Assembly (NCBI RefSeq): GCF_003111665.1 | Contig: NZ_CP022188.1 | Span: 4,030,001 to 4,094,000, forward strand | Length of the DNA: 64,000 bases | Origin: Parazoarcus communis | GTDB lineage: Bacteria > Pseudomonadota > Gammaproteobacteria > Burkholderiales > Rhodocyclaceae | Direction of reading: 5' to 3' | In this document: positions 17,700-26,160 of the stretch, piece by piece | Layout of the letters: the number at the start of each line of letters is the position of its first letter | How positions within the stretch are numbered: the first letter of the stretch is position 1 | Notes under the pieces: model-generated | The model's database searches: none | The model's input: only the letters and a program-made list of their open reading frames with translations | Told to the model about the DNA's origin: nothing | Program-made: the position numbers and the translations under genes

Positions 17700-19640
17700 A
17701 TGCCAATCCTGCCTGCCAGCTACACCCTTGCCGACGACGGCACACCCTACTCCGACACCTTCGAAGACGTCTATCATTCCGCCGCCGGTGCGATCGGGCA
17801 GGCGGAGCACGTTTTCCTCGGTGGCAACGGACTGCCTGGGCGCTGGCGCGGGCGCGACCGCTTCGTCATTGTCGAGACCGGCTTCGGGCTCGGGCTGAAT
17901 TTTCTCGTGGTCTGGGCGGCATGGCGCGCCGACCCCGAGCGCGCTGCAACCCTGCATTTCGTCTCCTGCGAGCTGCACCCGTTCGCGGTCGAAGACCTCG
18001 CTGTGCTGCATGCGCGCTGGCCCGAGTTTGCACCGCTCGCGGCAGAACTCCAGGCGGCCTGGCCCAGCCTGACACCCGGTGTGCACCGACTGCATCTGGA
18101 CAAGGACCGGGTGTTTCTCACCCTGTATTTCGGCGATGCGCGGGACGGCCTGGCGCAACTCGACGCCCGCGCTGACGCCTTCCTGCTCGACGGTTTCTCG
18201 CCTGCTTGCAATCCGGACCTGTGGTCGCAGAAGGTCTTTCACCTGCTTGGGCGGATGGCTGCGCCGGGCGCGACGCTGGCAACGTGGTCGGTTGCCGGTG
18301 AAGTGCGCGAAGGCCTGCGCCGCGCCGGCTTTGAAGTGCAGAAGGCGCCCGGCTTCGCCGGCAAGCGTCAGATGCTGCGCGGCCATCACCCCGGGCCTCG
18401 TGGCGGACAGGCGGAAGCGCCCCCCCTGCCCCCCGAATCCGATGCGCCGCAGACCGTGCGCCACGCCATCGTGATCGGCGCCGGCGTTGCCGGCAGTTCG
18501 GCGGCCGAGCGCCTTGCAGCACGTGGCTGGACCGTAGATGTCATCGACGCAGCCGACCGCCCCGGTCAGGGCGCCTCGGGCAACCACGCCGGCGTGCTGC
18601 GGCCGCTGCCGAGTCTGGACGACAACCGGATGAGCAGGCTGACACGCGCCGGTACCCTTTATGGCTGGCGCCACATTCGTCGCCTGCGGGCGCACGGCAT
18701 CAGCGTCCGGGCCGAGGACTGCGGCGTGCTGCATCTGGCGCGCGACGCTGCGCAGCTGGACAAGATGCGGGCGGTGGTCGAACGCCTCGCCCTGCCCGCG
18801 TCACTGCTGCGTTTCGTCGATGCGGACGAAGCTGAACGCATCGGTGGCTGGCCCGTACCGCTGGGTGGCTGGTGGTTCTCCGACAGCGGCTGGGTGCAGC
18901 CCCCGACCCTGTGCGCTGCCAATCTGGCCGCACACCCGCAGCAGATCCGCACCCACTTCGGCTGCCCGGTCGCGCAGATCGAACGTGTCGAGGACGACTG
19001 GCGAGTGCTCGATGCAGACGGACGCCTCATTGCCGCCGCGCCTGTCCTCATCATGGCAGCCGGAACAGGGCTGTGCGACTTTCCGCTGGCCGAAGCACTG
19101 CCGATGGTCAGCGCCCGGGGCCAGGTAAGCCTGCTTGAGGCTGCCACCGGCAGTGCGCCCAGGGTCGTGATGTGTCGCATGGGCTATGTCAGCCCCGAGG
19201 TAGATGGCCTGCGCTGCGCCGGCGCGACCTTCGATGTCGGGGACGATGACACGCATCTGCGTGAGCGTGACCACCGTGAAAACATCGACAAGCTCGAAGC
19301 CATGCTGCCCGGCTACACCACCCAGCTCGGCCCGACCGCACTGCGCGGGCGCGTGGGATTTCGCCCGGCATCGCCCGACCGCCTGCCCATGGTCGGCGCG
19401 ATCCCGTCCGTCAGCAGCGTCGCACCGCGTACCCCACTTTCGGAAATACCGCGCCACGCCGGGCTGTACGCGCTCTCCGGCTTCGGCGCCCGCGGCCTTG
19501 TGTGGGCTGCGCTGGCGGGGGAGTTGATGGCTTCCCTTATTTGCGGGGAGCCCGCACCGGTGGAGAATGACCTTATCGCGGCGGTGGATCCTGCACGTTT
19601 TATACTGCGTCCTGTGCGCCAATCAGCCACCGACGACTGA
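17700..19640 (+). CDS. mnmC: bifunctional tRNA mnm5s2U34 methyltransferase / FAD-dependent oxidoreductase
   Basis: MnmC completes the 5-methylaminomethyl-2-thiouridine at tRNA wobble position 34: the FAD domain removes the carboxymethyl group and the methyltransferase domain methylates. The 646-residue protein shows both parts: an N-terminal SAM methyltransferase with FVIVETGFGLGLNFL and DAFLLDGFSPACNPDLW (about residues 55-175), and a C-terminal FAD domain starting VIGAGVAGSSAAERLAARGW (about 257) and ending GLYALSGFGARGLVWAALAGE. Length and order are normal for the fused bacterial enzyme. Confidence 0.93.
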   Translation: MPILPASYTLADDGTPYSDTFEDVYHSAAGAIGQAEHVFLGGNGLPGRWRGRDRFVIVETGFGLGLNFLVVWAAWRADPERAATLHFVSCELHPFAVEDLAVLHARWPEFAPLAAELQAAWPSLTPGVHRLHLDKDRVFLTLYFGDARDGLAQLDARADAFLLDGFSPACNPDLWSQKVFHLLGRMAAPGATLATWSVAGEVREGLRRAGFEVQKAPGFAGKRQMLRGHHPGPRGGQAEAPPLPPESDAPQTVRHAIVIGAGVAGSSAAERLAARGWTVDVIDAADRPGQGASGNHAGVLRPLPSLDDNRMSRLTRAGTLYGWRHIRRLRAHGISVRAEDCGVLHLARDAAQLDKMRAVVERLALPASLLRFVDADEAERIGGWPVPLGGWWFSDSGWVQPPTLCAANLAAHPQQIRTHFGCPVAQIERVEDDWRVLDADGRLIAAAPVLIMAAGTGLCDFPLAEALPMVSARGQVSLLEAATGSAPRVVMCRMGYVSPEVDGLRCAGATFDVGDDDTHLRERDHRENIDKLEAMLPGYTTQLGPTALRGRVGFRPASPDRLPMVGAIPSVSSVAPRTPLSEIPRHAGLYALSGFGARGLVWAALAGELMASLICGEPAPVENDLIAAVDPARFILRPVRQSATDD

Positions 19641-19667
19641 AATCCAATCCACTGGAACCGCCCAATC

Positions 19668-20606
19668 ATGGACGCCATCGCACTTTTCTTCGTACTGGGT
19701 TTCGCTGCGCGCCTGGCCCGCTCTGACCTCAAGCTTCCGGCCCAGCTCTACGAGGCGCTTTCCATCTATCTGCTGCTCGCCATCGGCCTCAAGGGCGGCA
19801 TGGAGCTGGCCAAGCAGTCACCGATGGACGTCCTTCCCCAGGCAGTGGCCGTGATCGCGCTGGGCATCGTCATCCCGCTGGTCGCCTTTCCCATCCTGCA
19901 CAAGCTCGGTCGTCTCGACCGCTTCAACGCCGCATCCATCGCCGGGCACTACGGCTCGGTGAGCGTGGTCACCTTTGCGGTGGGTATCGACTACCTGAGC
20001 GCGCGCCAGCTGGCCTACGAGCCCTACCTGCCGCTGTTCCTGGTCTTGCTCGAAATGCCCGGCATCGCGGTCGGCGTGCTGCTGGCGCGACTTGGTGGCA
20101 ATACCGGCTCGGTGCGCTGGGGCCCCTTGCTGCACGAAATCTTTCTCGGCAAAAGCATGGTGCTGCTCGCCGGTGGCCTGCTCATTGGCTGGGCGGCAGG
20201 ACCAAAGGGGCTCGCACCACTGGAACCCTTCTTCTTCGGCCTGTTCAAGGGCGCGCTGTGCCTCTTCCTGCTGGAGATGGGCCTGGTGGCTGCCGCCCAG
20301 GCGGGTGCGCTGCGCACCAGCGGGGCCTTTCTCGCCGGCTTCGCCATCGTGATGCCGATCCTCTCTGCGGTATTCGGCACCGTCGTCGGTACCGCAATCG
20401 GGCTCTCCGCGGGCGGCACCCTGCTCCTGGCCACGCTGGCTGCGAGCGCGTCCTATATCGCCGCACCCGCCGCAATGCGGATCGCCGTGCCGGAGGCGAA
20501 TCCGGGACTCTCGATCACTGCGGCGCTGGTCATTACCTTCCCCTTCAACATCCTTGTGGGCATCCCGCTCTACCACCGCATCGTCGGTCTGATCCACGGA
20601 AGCTGA
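19668..20606 (+). CDS. sbtA: SbtA-type sodium-dependent bicarbonate transporter
   Basis: The 312-residue membrane protein matches the SbtA family (Na+-dependent HCO3- uptake in cyanobacteria): ALSIYLLLAIGLKGGMEL near the N-terminus, AGHYGSVSVVTFAVG in the middle, and the repeated helices of two five-helix halves. The next gene starts four bases after its stop and encodes the PII-like regulator, as in cyanobacterial sbtAB. In heterotrophic proteobacteria the physiological substrate is not proven but bicarbonate for carboxylation is likely. Confidence 0.85.
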   Translation: MDAIALFFVLGFAARLARSDLKLPAQLYEALSIYLLLAIGLKGGMELAKQSPMDVLPQAVAVIALGIVIPLVAFPILHKLGRLDRFNAASIAGHYGSVSVVTFAVGIDYLSARQLAYEPYLPLFLVLLEMPGIAVGVLLARLGGNTGSVRWGPLLHEIFLGKSMVLLAGGLLIGWAAGPKGLAPLEPFFFGLFKGALCLFLLEMGLVAAAQAGALRTSGAFLAGFAIVMPILSAVFGTVVGTAIGLSAGGTLLLATLAASASYIAAPAAMRIAVPEANPGLSITAALVITFPFNILVGIPLYHRIVGLIHGS

Positions 20607-20610
20607 AACC

Positions 20611-20922
20611 ATGCCTAATACCCATCCTTGCAAGCTCGTCGTCCTCATCACCGAAAGGGCGCTCGAGGAAAAACTGGCCCAAGACGTCATGCATCTCGGC
20701 GCGCACGGATACACCGTGGCCGATGTGCGCGGAAGCGGCAGCCATGGCAACCGCGCCGGCACCTGGGATGCCGACCGCTCGATCCGCATGGAAGTGCTGT
20801 GCGACACCAACACCGCGGTCACCATCACCACGCATGTAGAAGCCCGTTACTTCGAGCACTACGCCATGGTCGCCTTCGTCGCAGACGTAGGCGTGCTGCG
20901 ACCGCAGAAATTCGCCGGCTGA
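20611..20922 (+). CDS. sbtB: SbtB-like PII-family regulatory protein
   Basis: The 103-residue product has the PII ferredoxin-like fold pattern (CKLVVLITERALEEKLAQDVMHLGAHGYTVADVRG) with the loop GSGSHGNRAGTWDADRSIRMEVL, as in SbtB, which binds adenyl nucleotides and closes SbtA. The C-terminal redox-active CGPEGC extension of cyanobacterial SbtB is absent. Translation is probably coupled to sbtA, from which it is separated by four bases. Confidence 0.82.
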   Translation: MPNTHPCKLVVLITERALEEKLAQDVMHLGAHGYTVADVRGSGSHGNRAGTWDADRSIRMEVLCDTNTAVTITTHVEARYFEHYAMVAFVADVGVLRPQKFAG

Positions 20923-21027
20923 AGCGGACCGCGTGGCGCACTGTTCGGGCAGCTGCTTGACGTTCGTCACGAATGATTCGCGAAGACCGGGCTAGACTTC
21001 GTTTGATCAACGCCCGGTCGTAATGTC

Positions 21028-23094
21028 GTGCCTTACAAGCTTGTCGTCCTGATTGCCAGCACTGCCCTTGCTGCACTTTTCGCGGGTGGCGCAGTGTTAT
21101 CGCTGCAACAGCATGACAATCGACTGAAGCTTCAGCTCGAGACACAAGCCGTACGACTGCAGAGCATTTACGAAGTGTCCATGGACGAGCTCGAGCATGA
21201 AGCACGGGCGCTCGCATACAACATGGCCGCCGACCCCGAAATTGCACGCATTCTTGGGGAAGCAAACCACTTCCTCCGCGCAGGCGGTGAAAGCAATGAC
21301 GCGCGCGCAGTCGAGTTGCGTGCCGCACTCACCGCCAAGCTGGATCTGCAGTGGCAGGACATGCATCGCATGTTCGACCTGCGCCAGTTTCAGTTTCTCC
21401 TCACCCCCGACCTGCGCTCTTTCCTCCGCTTTCATGCCACGGAACGCTACGGCGACAGCCTGATGGAACTCAGGCCGATGATGCGCAGCATTCAAAGTGA
21501 CCGTATTCCACGCAGCGGCTTCGAGATCGGTCGTGCATTTGCCGGCATACGTGGCGGCGCCCCCGTCATCCGGTCCTACGCCGATGGACACACGGCGCCG
21601 GTCGATGCACAGCAAGCCGGCGAAACGGGCGAGCATGTCGGCACACTTGAGGTTGGCATCGGAATCGATGGCCTGCTCAAGCGACTGAGCGAAAAGCTCG
21701 ATATCGGCATCGCAGTCCTGCTGAGGCCCGAACGTGTCACACAGGCGATGTGGTCGCTTTATCAGCCTGCGACCCGCGCCCCCGAGCGCAGCAACTGCTG
21801 CTTTCTGCTGTCGGCATCCCGCCCCGAGGCCGCCGCCTGGCTTGCCGCCGCCCTGATCGGGCGTGGCAAGCCGGAGCCGGAGTCGTGGCTCCAGACCTGG
21901 GAGCAGAAGCGATTTCAAGTGATCCGCTTTCCGCTGTTCGATTTCCTCGGCAAGCAGAATCCGGCAAGACCCCCGGCCGGCAGCATCCTGATCTGGCGCA
22001 ACGCAGAGACCGAGCTCACCGCGCACACGAAAGCCCGAAGCATCACCCTCAGGAATGCGTTCGCAGGCTATGCCCTGGTGCAGTTGATCGTGCTGCTGTT
22101 GCTGAACCTGTCGCGCAGGGAATGGAAGCGCCAGCTCGATTTGCAGACCGCCGCGATCAGTCGCTTGTCGCAGCAGAATGCCCTGCTGCTGAACACGGCC
22201 GGCGAAGGCATCTACGGTGTGGAGCCGAATGGCGTGACGAGCTTTATCAACCCTGCCGCGCTCACGATGCTTGGCTACACCGCGGCACAAGTCGTCGGCG
22301 TAAACCAGCACCGGCTGTTTCATCATCATCACGCGGACGGATCACCCTATCCGGACGAAGCCTGCCCGATATTTCAGACGCTGCACGATGGCAAGCGCAG
22401 AAGCTGCGAAGACTGGTTCATCCGGGCCGACGGCACCGCATTCCCGGTGGCAATGACCGTTGCGCCGATCGACGATGGCGATCAACAGGGCGGCGCCGTC
22501 GTGGTGTTTCGCGACATTTCCGAGCTGAAGGAACAACGGGAAGCATTGCTGCAACTGGCCACCACCGACTCTCTGACGGGCGCATCGAACCGGCGCCAGT
22601 TTCTGGAGAGACTGGATGAGGAGCTCGCCCGCCTGAAACGCAAGGGCGGCACGGCCTCGATACTGATGGCCGACCTTGACCACTTCAAGCACGTCAACGA
22701 CACCCACGGCCACGCGGCGGGTGATGCTGTGCTGAAGCACTTCGTCGAGATCGTGCGCCAGACCCTGCGCAAGACCGATGTGATCGGACGCCTGGGTGGC
22801 GAAGAGTTTGCAATCCTGCTGCCCGGCGATGGCATCGAGGGCGCGCGCGATTTCGCCGAACGGCTGTGCGAGGCCGTGAAAACCTCACCATCGAGCTTTG
22901 AACGCACACCGATACCGATCAGCGTGAGCATCGGGATCGCAAGCCTGAACACGCGCGATGGCTCGGCAGAAGCCTCGCTGCAGCGCGCAGACAAGGCGCT
23001 CTACGACGCCAAGAAAGCCGGGCGCGACCAGGTCAGGATTCACACGCCCGGGGAATCAGGCACAGGCCGGGCCACCCCAGAGGCAGCCCGCTGA
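21028..23094 (+). CDS. membrane diguanylate cyclase with periplasmic sensor and PAS domain
   Basis: The 688-residue protein makes c-di-GMP from two GTP. It has an N-terminal membrane helix (about residues 3-24), a periplasmic sensor region, a second helix near residues 347-362, a PAS domain (about 385-500) and a C-terminal GGDEF domain (about 515-680). The active site reads GGEEF (about 590-594), and RKTD five residues earlier is the canonical inhibitory I-site, so product inhibition is expected. The start is a GTG at 21028 with a weak ribosome binding site. Confidence 0.88.
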   Translation: MPYKLVVLIASTALAALFAGGAVLSLQQHDNRLKLQLETQAVRLQSIYEVSMDELEHEARALAYNMAADPEIARILGEANHFLRAGGESNDARAVELRAALTAKLDLQWQDMHRMFDLRQFQFLLTPDLRSFLRFHATERYGDSLMELRPMMRSIQSDRIPRSGFEIGRAFAGIRGGAPVIRSYADGHTAPVDAQQAGETGEHVGTLEVGIGIDGLLKRLSEKLDIGIAVLLRPERVTQAMWSLYQPATRAPERSNCCFLLSASRPEAAAWLAAALIGRGKPEPESWLQTWEQKRFQVIRFPLFDFLGKQNPARPPAGSILIWRNAETELTAHTKARSITLRNAFAGYALVQLIVLLLLNLSRREWKRQLDLQTAAISRLSQQNALLLNTAGEGIYGVEPNGVTSFINPAALTMLGYTAAQVVGVNQHRLFHHHHADGSPYPDEACPIFQTLHDGKRRSCEDWFIRADGTAFPVAMTVAPIDDGDQQGGAVVVFRDISELKEQREALLQLATTDSLTGASNRRQFLERLDEELARLKRKGGTASILMADLDHFKHVNDTHGHAAGDAVLKHFVEIVRQTLRKTDVIGRLGGEEFAILLPGDGIEGARDFAERLCEAVKTSPSSFERTPIPISVSIGIASLNTRDGSAEASLQRADKALYDAKKAGRDQVRIHTPGESGTGRATPEAAR

Positions 23095-23104
23095 TCGCGA
23101 GGTC

Positions 23105-24502
23105 TCAGCCGCAACGCGCCAGGCGCGACAACACGCGCTCGCGGCCCAGCACCTCGAGCACCGCGTCAATTGACGGTGTCTGCGGGACGCCGAGGACGGC
23201 CACCCGCAGCGGAATCGCGACCTGCGGCATCTTCAGGCCATGCTCGGCCATGGTGTCCTTGATCGCCTGGCTCAGCACGGCCTTTTCCCACACAGCGGAC
23301 TCGAAACGTGTGCGCAGGCTCGCCAGTGCCGCACGTGCGGTCTCGGTGAGATGCTGACCGACCACTTCAGGTGCCGGGTGCACATCGGCACAGAAGAGTT
23401 CGGCGGAATCCGTCAGCTCGTTGAGGGTGGCTGCGCGATCCTTGTAAAGCGCCACCACGGCATCCAGCGCCGGGCCGGCTTCCGGGTCCACGCCACGACG
23501 GGCAAGGCGGCTTGCCACTTCGCCAGCCAGGCGGCTGTTGTCTGCCTGCTTGATGTAATGGGCGTTGAGCCAGTTGAGCTTCTCGGTATTGAACTGAGCG
23601 GCCGAGGGCGTGATGTGATCGAGATCGAACCACGCGACGAACTGCTCGCGGGTGAAGACTTCGTCGTCGCCGTGACTCCAGCCCAAGCGTGCCAGATAGT
23701 TGATGACCGCCTCGGGCAGGTAGCCTTCGTCGTCGTACTGCATCACGCTCACGGCGCCATGGCGCTTCGAGAGCTTGGTACCGTCGTCGCCGAGAATCAT
23801 CGACAGGTGGGCGTACTGCGGCACCTGCGCGCCGAGCGCCTTCAGAATGTTGATCTGGCGCGGCGTGTTGTTCACATGGTCGTCACCGCGAATCACCTGG
23901 GTGATGCCCATGTCCCAGTCGTCCACAACCACGCAGAAATTGTAGGTCGGCGTGCCGTCGGGACGGGCGATGATGAGGTCGTCCATTTCCGCATTGGCGA
24001 TCTCGATGCGGCCCTTGACCAGGTCGTCCCACGCCACCACACCGTCGATCGGATTGCAGAAGCGCACAACCGGCTTCACGCCTTCCGGCACCGGCGGCAG
24101 CACCTTGCCCGGCGCGGGACGCCAGCGGCCGTCGTAGCGCGGTTTTTCGCCACGTGCGCGCTGAGCCTCACGCAGCTGGTCGAGCTCATCCGGGCTGGTG
24201 TAGCAGTGATAGGCCGTGCCGGCGGCAAGCATCTGATCGACCACTTCCTTGTAGCGATCCATGCGCTGCATCTGGTAAAACGGGCCTTCGTCCGCGTCGA
24301 GCCCCAGCCACTTCATGCCGTCGAGGATGGCCTGAACCGCCTCGGGCGTGGAGCGGGCAACATCGGTGTCCTCGATGCGCAGCACGAAATCACCCTTGTG
24401 GTGACGGGCATAGGCCCATGAGAACAGGGCGGTGCGGGCGCCGCCGATATGCAGATAACCCGTGGGGCTTGGCGCGAAGCGGGTGCGAACGTGAGCAGTC
24501 AT
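23105..24502 (-). CDS. gltX: glutamate--tRNA ligase
   Basis: GltX charges tRNA-Glu with glutamate in the cytoplasm. The 465-residue product has the class I signatures HIGG (18-21, usual HIGH region) and KLSKR (243-247), with the [15 protein letters not shown] start. The ATG at 24502 has a GGGGATATTCG leader. The open frame extends upstream through both tRNA genes but that is an artefact. It lies downstream of the tRNA-Val pair and their terminator on the same strand. Confidence 0.95.
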   Translation of the reverse strand: MTAHVRTRFAPSPTGYLHIGGARTALFSWAYARHHKGDFVLRIEDTDVARSTPEAVQAILDGMKWLGLDADEGPFYQMQRMDRYKEVVDQMLAAGTAYHCYTSPDELDQLREAQRARGEKPRYDGRWRPAPGKVLPPVPEGVKPVVRFCNPIDGVVAWDDLVKGRIEIANAEMDDLIIARPDGTPTYNFCVVVDDWDMGITQVIRGDDHVNNTPRQINILKALGAQVPQYAHLSMILGDDGTKLSKRHGAVSVMQYDDEGYLPEAVINYLARLGWSHGDDEVFTREQFVAWFDLDHITPSAAQFNTEKLNWLNAHYIKQADNSRLAGEVASRLARRGVDPEAGPALDAVVALYKDRAATLNELTDSAELFCADVHPAPEVVGQHLTETARAALASLRTRFESAVWEKAVLSQAIKDTMAEHGLKMPQVAIPLRVAVLGVPQTPSIDAVLEVLGRERVLSRLARCG

Positions 24503-24562
24503 CGAATATCCCCTGGCATTGGGCGCGGACAAGCTCGGTGCAAGGACGTCGCCACAGTCTGA

Positions 24563-24600
24563 AAATAAAAAAACCCCGCCGTCGAGACGACGTCGGGGTT
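24563..24600 (-). terminator. terminator after the tRNA-Val genes
   Basis: On the minus strand a stem of about eleven pairs (AACCCCGACGTC with GACGGCGGGGTT, loop TCTC, one mismatch) is followed by a run of seven T. It lies between the tRNA genes and gltX. Confidence 0.8.
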
Positions 24601-24606
24601 GGTATC

Positions 24607-24681
24607 TGGTGGGCGGTACTGGGATCGAACCAGTGACCCCTGCCGTGTGAAGGCAGTGCTCTACCGCTGAGCTAACCGCCC
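24607..24681 (-). tRNA. tRNA-Val (anticodon CAC), copy 2
   Basis: A 75-base gene including encoded CCA. Acceptor stem GGGCGGT pairs with ACCGCCC, the D arm is GCTC-AGCGGTA-GAGC, the anticodon stem CTGCC/GGCAG holds loop TTCACAC (anticodon CAC reading GUG), and the T arm is ACTGG-TTCGATC-CCAGT. It is identical to the copy at 24733-24807. Confidence 0.97.
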
Positions 24682-24732
24682 GGTCAGCGGGGATCAATCC
24701 CTCTGCCGGCTTTCGCAACGAGTTCCCACCGT

Positions 24733-24807
24733 TGGTGGGCGGTACTGGGATCGAACCAGTGACCCCTGCCGTGTGAAGGCAGTGCTCTACCGCTGAGCTA
24801 ACCGCCC
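24733..24807 (-). tRNA. tRNA-Val (anticodon CAC), copy 1
   Basis: The same 75-base sequence as the neighbouring copy, with encoded CCA, all four stems intact and anticodon CAC. The two are separated by 51 bases and are probably co-transcribed on the minus strand. Confidence 0.97.
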
Positions 24808-24887
24808 TTCGCGAAAGAGGCCGGATTGTAGAAGCCGGGCCGGATAACGTCAATAGCCACGCACAGTGTTCGCGACCACCGGCGTCG

Positions 24888-25943
24888 TCAATCCAGCGCC
24901 AGCTCGGTCAGCACACGGTTGCGACCACTGTTCTTGGCGGCATACAGCGCCTTGTCGGCGCGCTCGAAAATGCCGTCAAAGGCTTCGTCGTCGTGCCGGG
25001 ACGCCACGCCGAGCGAAACCGTGAATGGATCGAGCGCGAGTTTGTCCTGACGCCGGATGAGGCGCAGGCGCTCGACCTTGACCCGTATCGATTCAGCCAG
25101 CACTTCTGCCTCGTGAAGACTGCGTCGCGGCATCAGGATGACGAACTCCTCGCCACCGAAGCGCACGGTCACATCCTCCGGGCAAACCGCGGTCCGCATC
25201 ACCTTGGCAACATGACGAATCACGACATCGCCGACCGCATGGCCGTAGGTATCGTTGATGCGCTTGAAATGATCGATATCGAGGACGACCACCGAGAGCG
25301 GCTCACGCGCACCGGAAACCGCCATCTCGTCGAGGTGATACTCCATGCCGCGGCGGTTGAGCAGGCCGGTCAGGGGGTCGCTGAGTGCCTCACGCCGATG
25401 GCGCTCAAGCTCGTCGCGAAGCTTTCGCGCTTCCTGGTCGGCGGAGTCGAGACGCGCCTTCAGGGTTGTGTTACTTGAATGCACCTTGGCAGTGGCCGCC
25501 AGCAGATCCGCGGCAATCGCGGTCACCGCCTCGCTGTCGTTCCTGCGCTTCAACAGGCTGATGTTGTTTTCCACTGCAGAGTGGAAACCCGAAGCGTGCT
25601 CCCCTGCTTCGCTGATATCGCCGATCAGCCCGTCGACCAGTTCCTGCAGGCTTCCGCCCAGACCGCGCAGATTGCGGAACTGTTCGATCGCGAGATGCTC
25701 GTCGTAAAGCTCGCGCATCAGCAGATCGTCGAGTCGCTTGTCCGCCGCGAGATGGGCGTCGACGCGGGCGTTCAGCGCAGCATCGCCCCCCATCCGGTAC
25801 TCGTAGGCAACGGCGTAGTTGATCGGGCTGGGATGAAGAGCATGAACGATCAGAAACTCGATCACCTCATGAGCGAGCACCCGGGCATCGCTATGGGTTG
25901 CACCCGGCTGCACCGCAGCGGGCTCGGCACTGACACCACTCAT
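24888..25943 (-). CDS. diguanylate cyclase (GGDEF domain), soluble
   Basis: The 351-residue protein has an uncharacterised helical N-terminal half (about residues 1-185, ending in a coiled coil) and a GGDEF domain with active site GGEEF (about 260-264) and the [19 protein letters not shown] start. The I-site position reads CPED rather than RxxD, so product inhibition through the canonical site is unlikely. No membrane helix is visible. The same N-terminal half occurs in other proteobacterial diguanylate cyclases as far as I recall, but its ligand is unknown. Confidence 0.87.
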   Translation of the reverse strand: MSGVSAEPAAVQPGATHSDARVLAHEVIEFLIVHALHPSPINYAVAYEYRMGGDAALNARVDAHLAADKRLDDLLMRELYDEHLAIEQFRNLRGLGGSLQELVDGLIGDISEAGEHASGFHSAVENNISLLKRRNDSEAVTAIAADLLAATAKVHSSNTTLKARLDSADQEARKLRDELERHRREALSDPLTGLLNRRGMEYHLDEMAVSGAREPLSVVVLDIDHFKRINDTYGHAVGDVVIRHVAKVMRTAVCPEDVTVRFGGEEFVILMPRRSLHEAEVLAESIRVKVERLRLIRRQDKLALDPFTVSLGVASRHDDEAFDGIFERADKALYAAKNSGRNRVLTELALD

Positions 25944-26017
25944 CTGACCACCGGTTAACTACGTTATTCACGAAATTCATGCAAATACCATTCACGACGC
26001 ACCAAGGAGGTGCAGTC

Positions 26018-26059
26018 ATGCCTGTCTACATGGCTGTTTTAATGAGTTTAACGCGATGA
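26018..26059 (+). CDS. possible 13-codon leader ORF with near-perfect Shine-Dalgarno
   Basis: AAGGAGGTG, matching the 16S anti-Shine-Dalgarno almost perfectly, ends five bases before an ATG that opens a 13-residue frame (MPVYMAVLMSLTR). Its stop overlaps the start of a second frame (ATGA at 26056). It sits on the plus strand between a minus-strand cyclase gene and minus-strand thrC. It is too short for homology, so the ribosome binding site is the only support. Confidence 0.4.
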   Translation: MPVYMAVLMSLTR

Positions 26060-26160
26060 GGATGACAACTCCAACCGAAGTCATCAAAAGCCCTAAAACC
26101 GCAGGCGCTGTATCGGAAAGCGCCTGCCAGACCCCCTGTCTCAGACCCGCTCAGCGATGA
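26056..26160 (+). CDS. possible 34-residue small protein coupled to the leader ORF
   Basis: This frame starts at the ATG overlapping the stop of the 13-codon ORF and runs 34 codons, ending 20 bases inside the 3' end of thrC on the other strand. A second in-frame ATG at 26062 is possible. The peptide has two cysteines and no known motif. It also reads through the thrC terminator hairpin, which weakens the case. Confidence 0.25.
   Translation: MRMTTPTEVIKSPKTAGAVSESACQTPCLRPAQR
26099..26128 (-). terminator. terminator of thrC
   Basis: On the minus strand GCAGGCGCT and AGCGCCTGC form a nine-bp stem with a nine-base loop, followed by GGTTTTAGGGCTTTT. It lies 13 bases after the thrC stop codon. 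Confidence 0.7.

Noticed and set aside
24503..24853. N-terminal extension of gltX through the tRNA genes
   Set aside because: The frame is open, but the extension contains two translated copies of the tRNA-Val gene and gltX proteins start at the [15 protein letters not shown] position.
26018..26160. pqqA-type small precursor peptide
   Set aside because: The peptide lacks the Glu-x3-Tyr motif of PqqA and no pqq genes are near.
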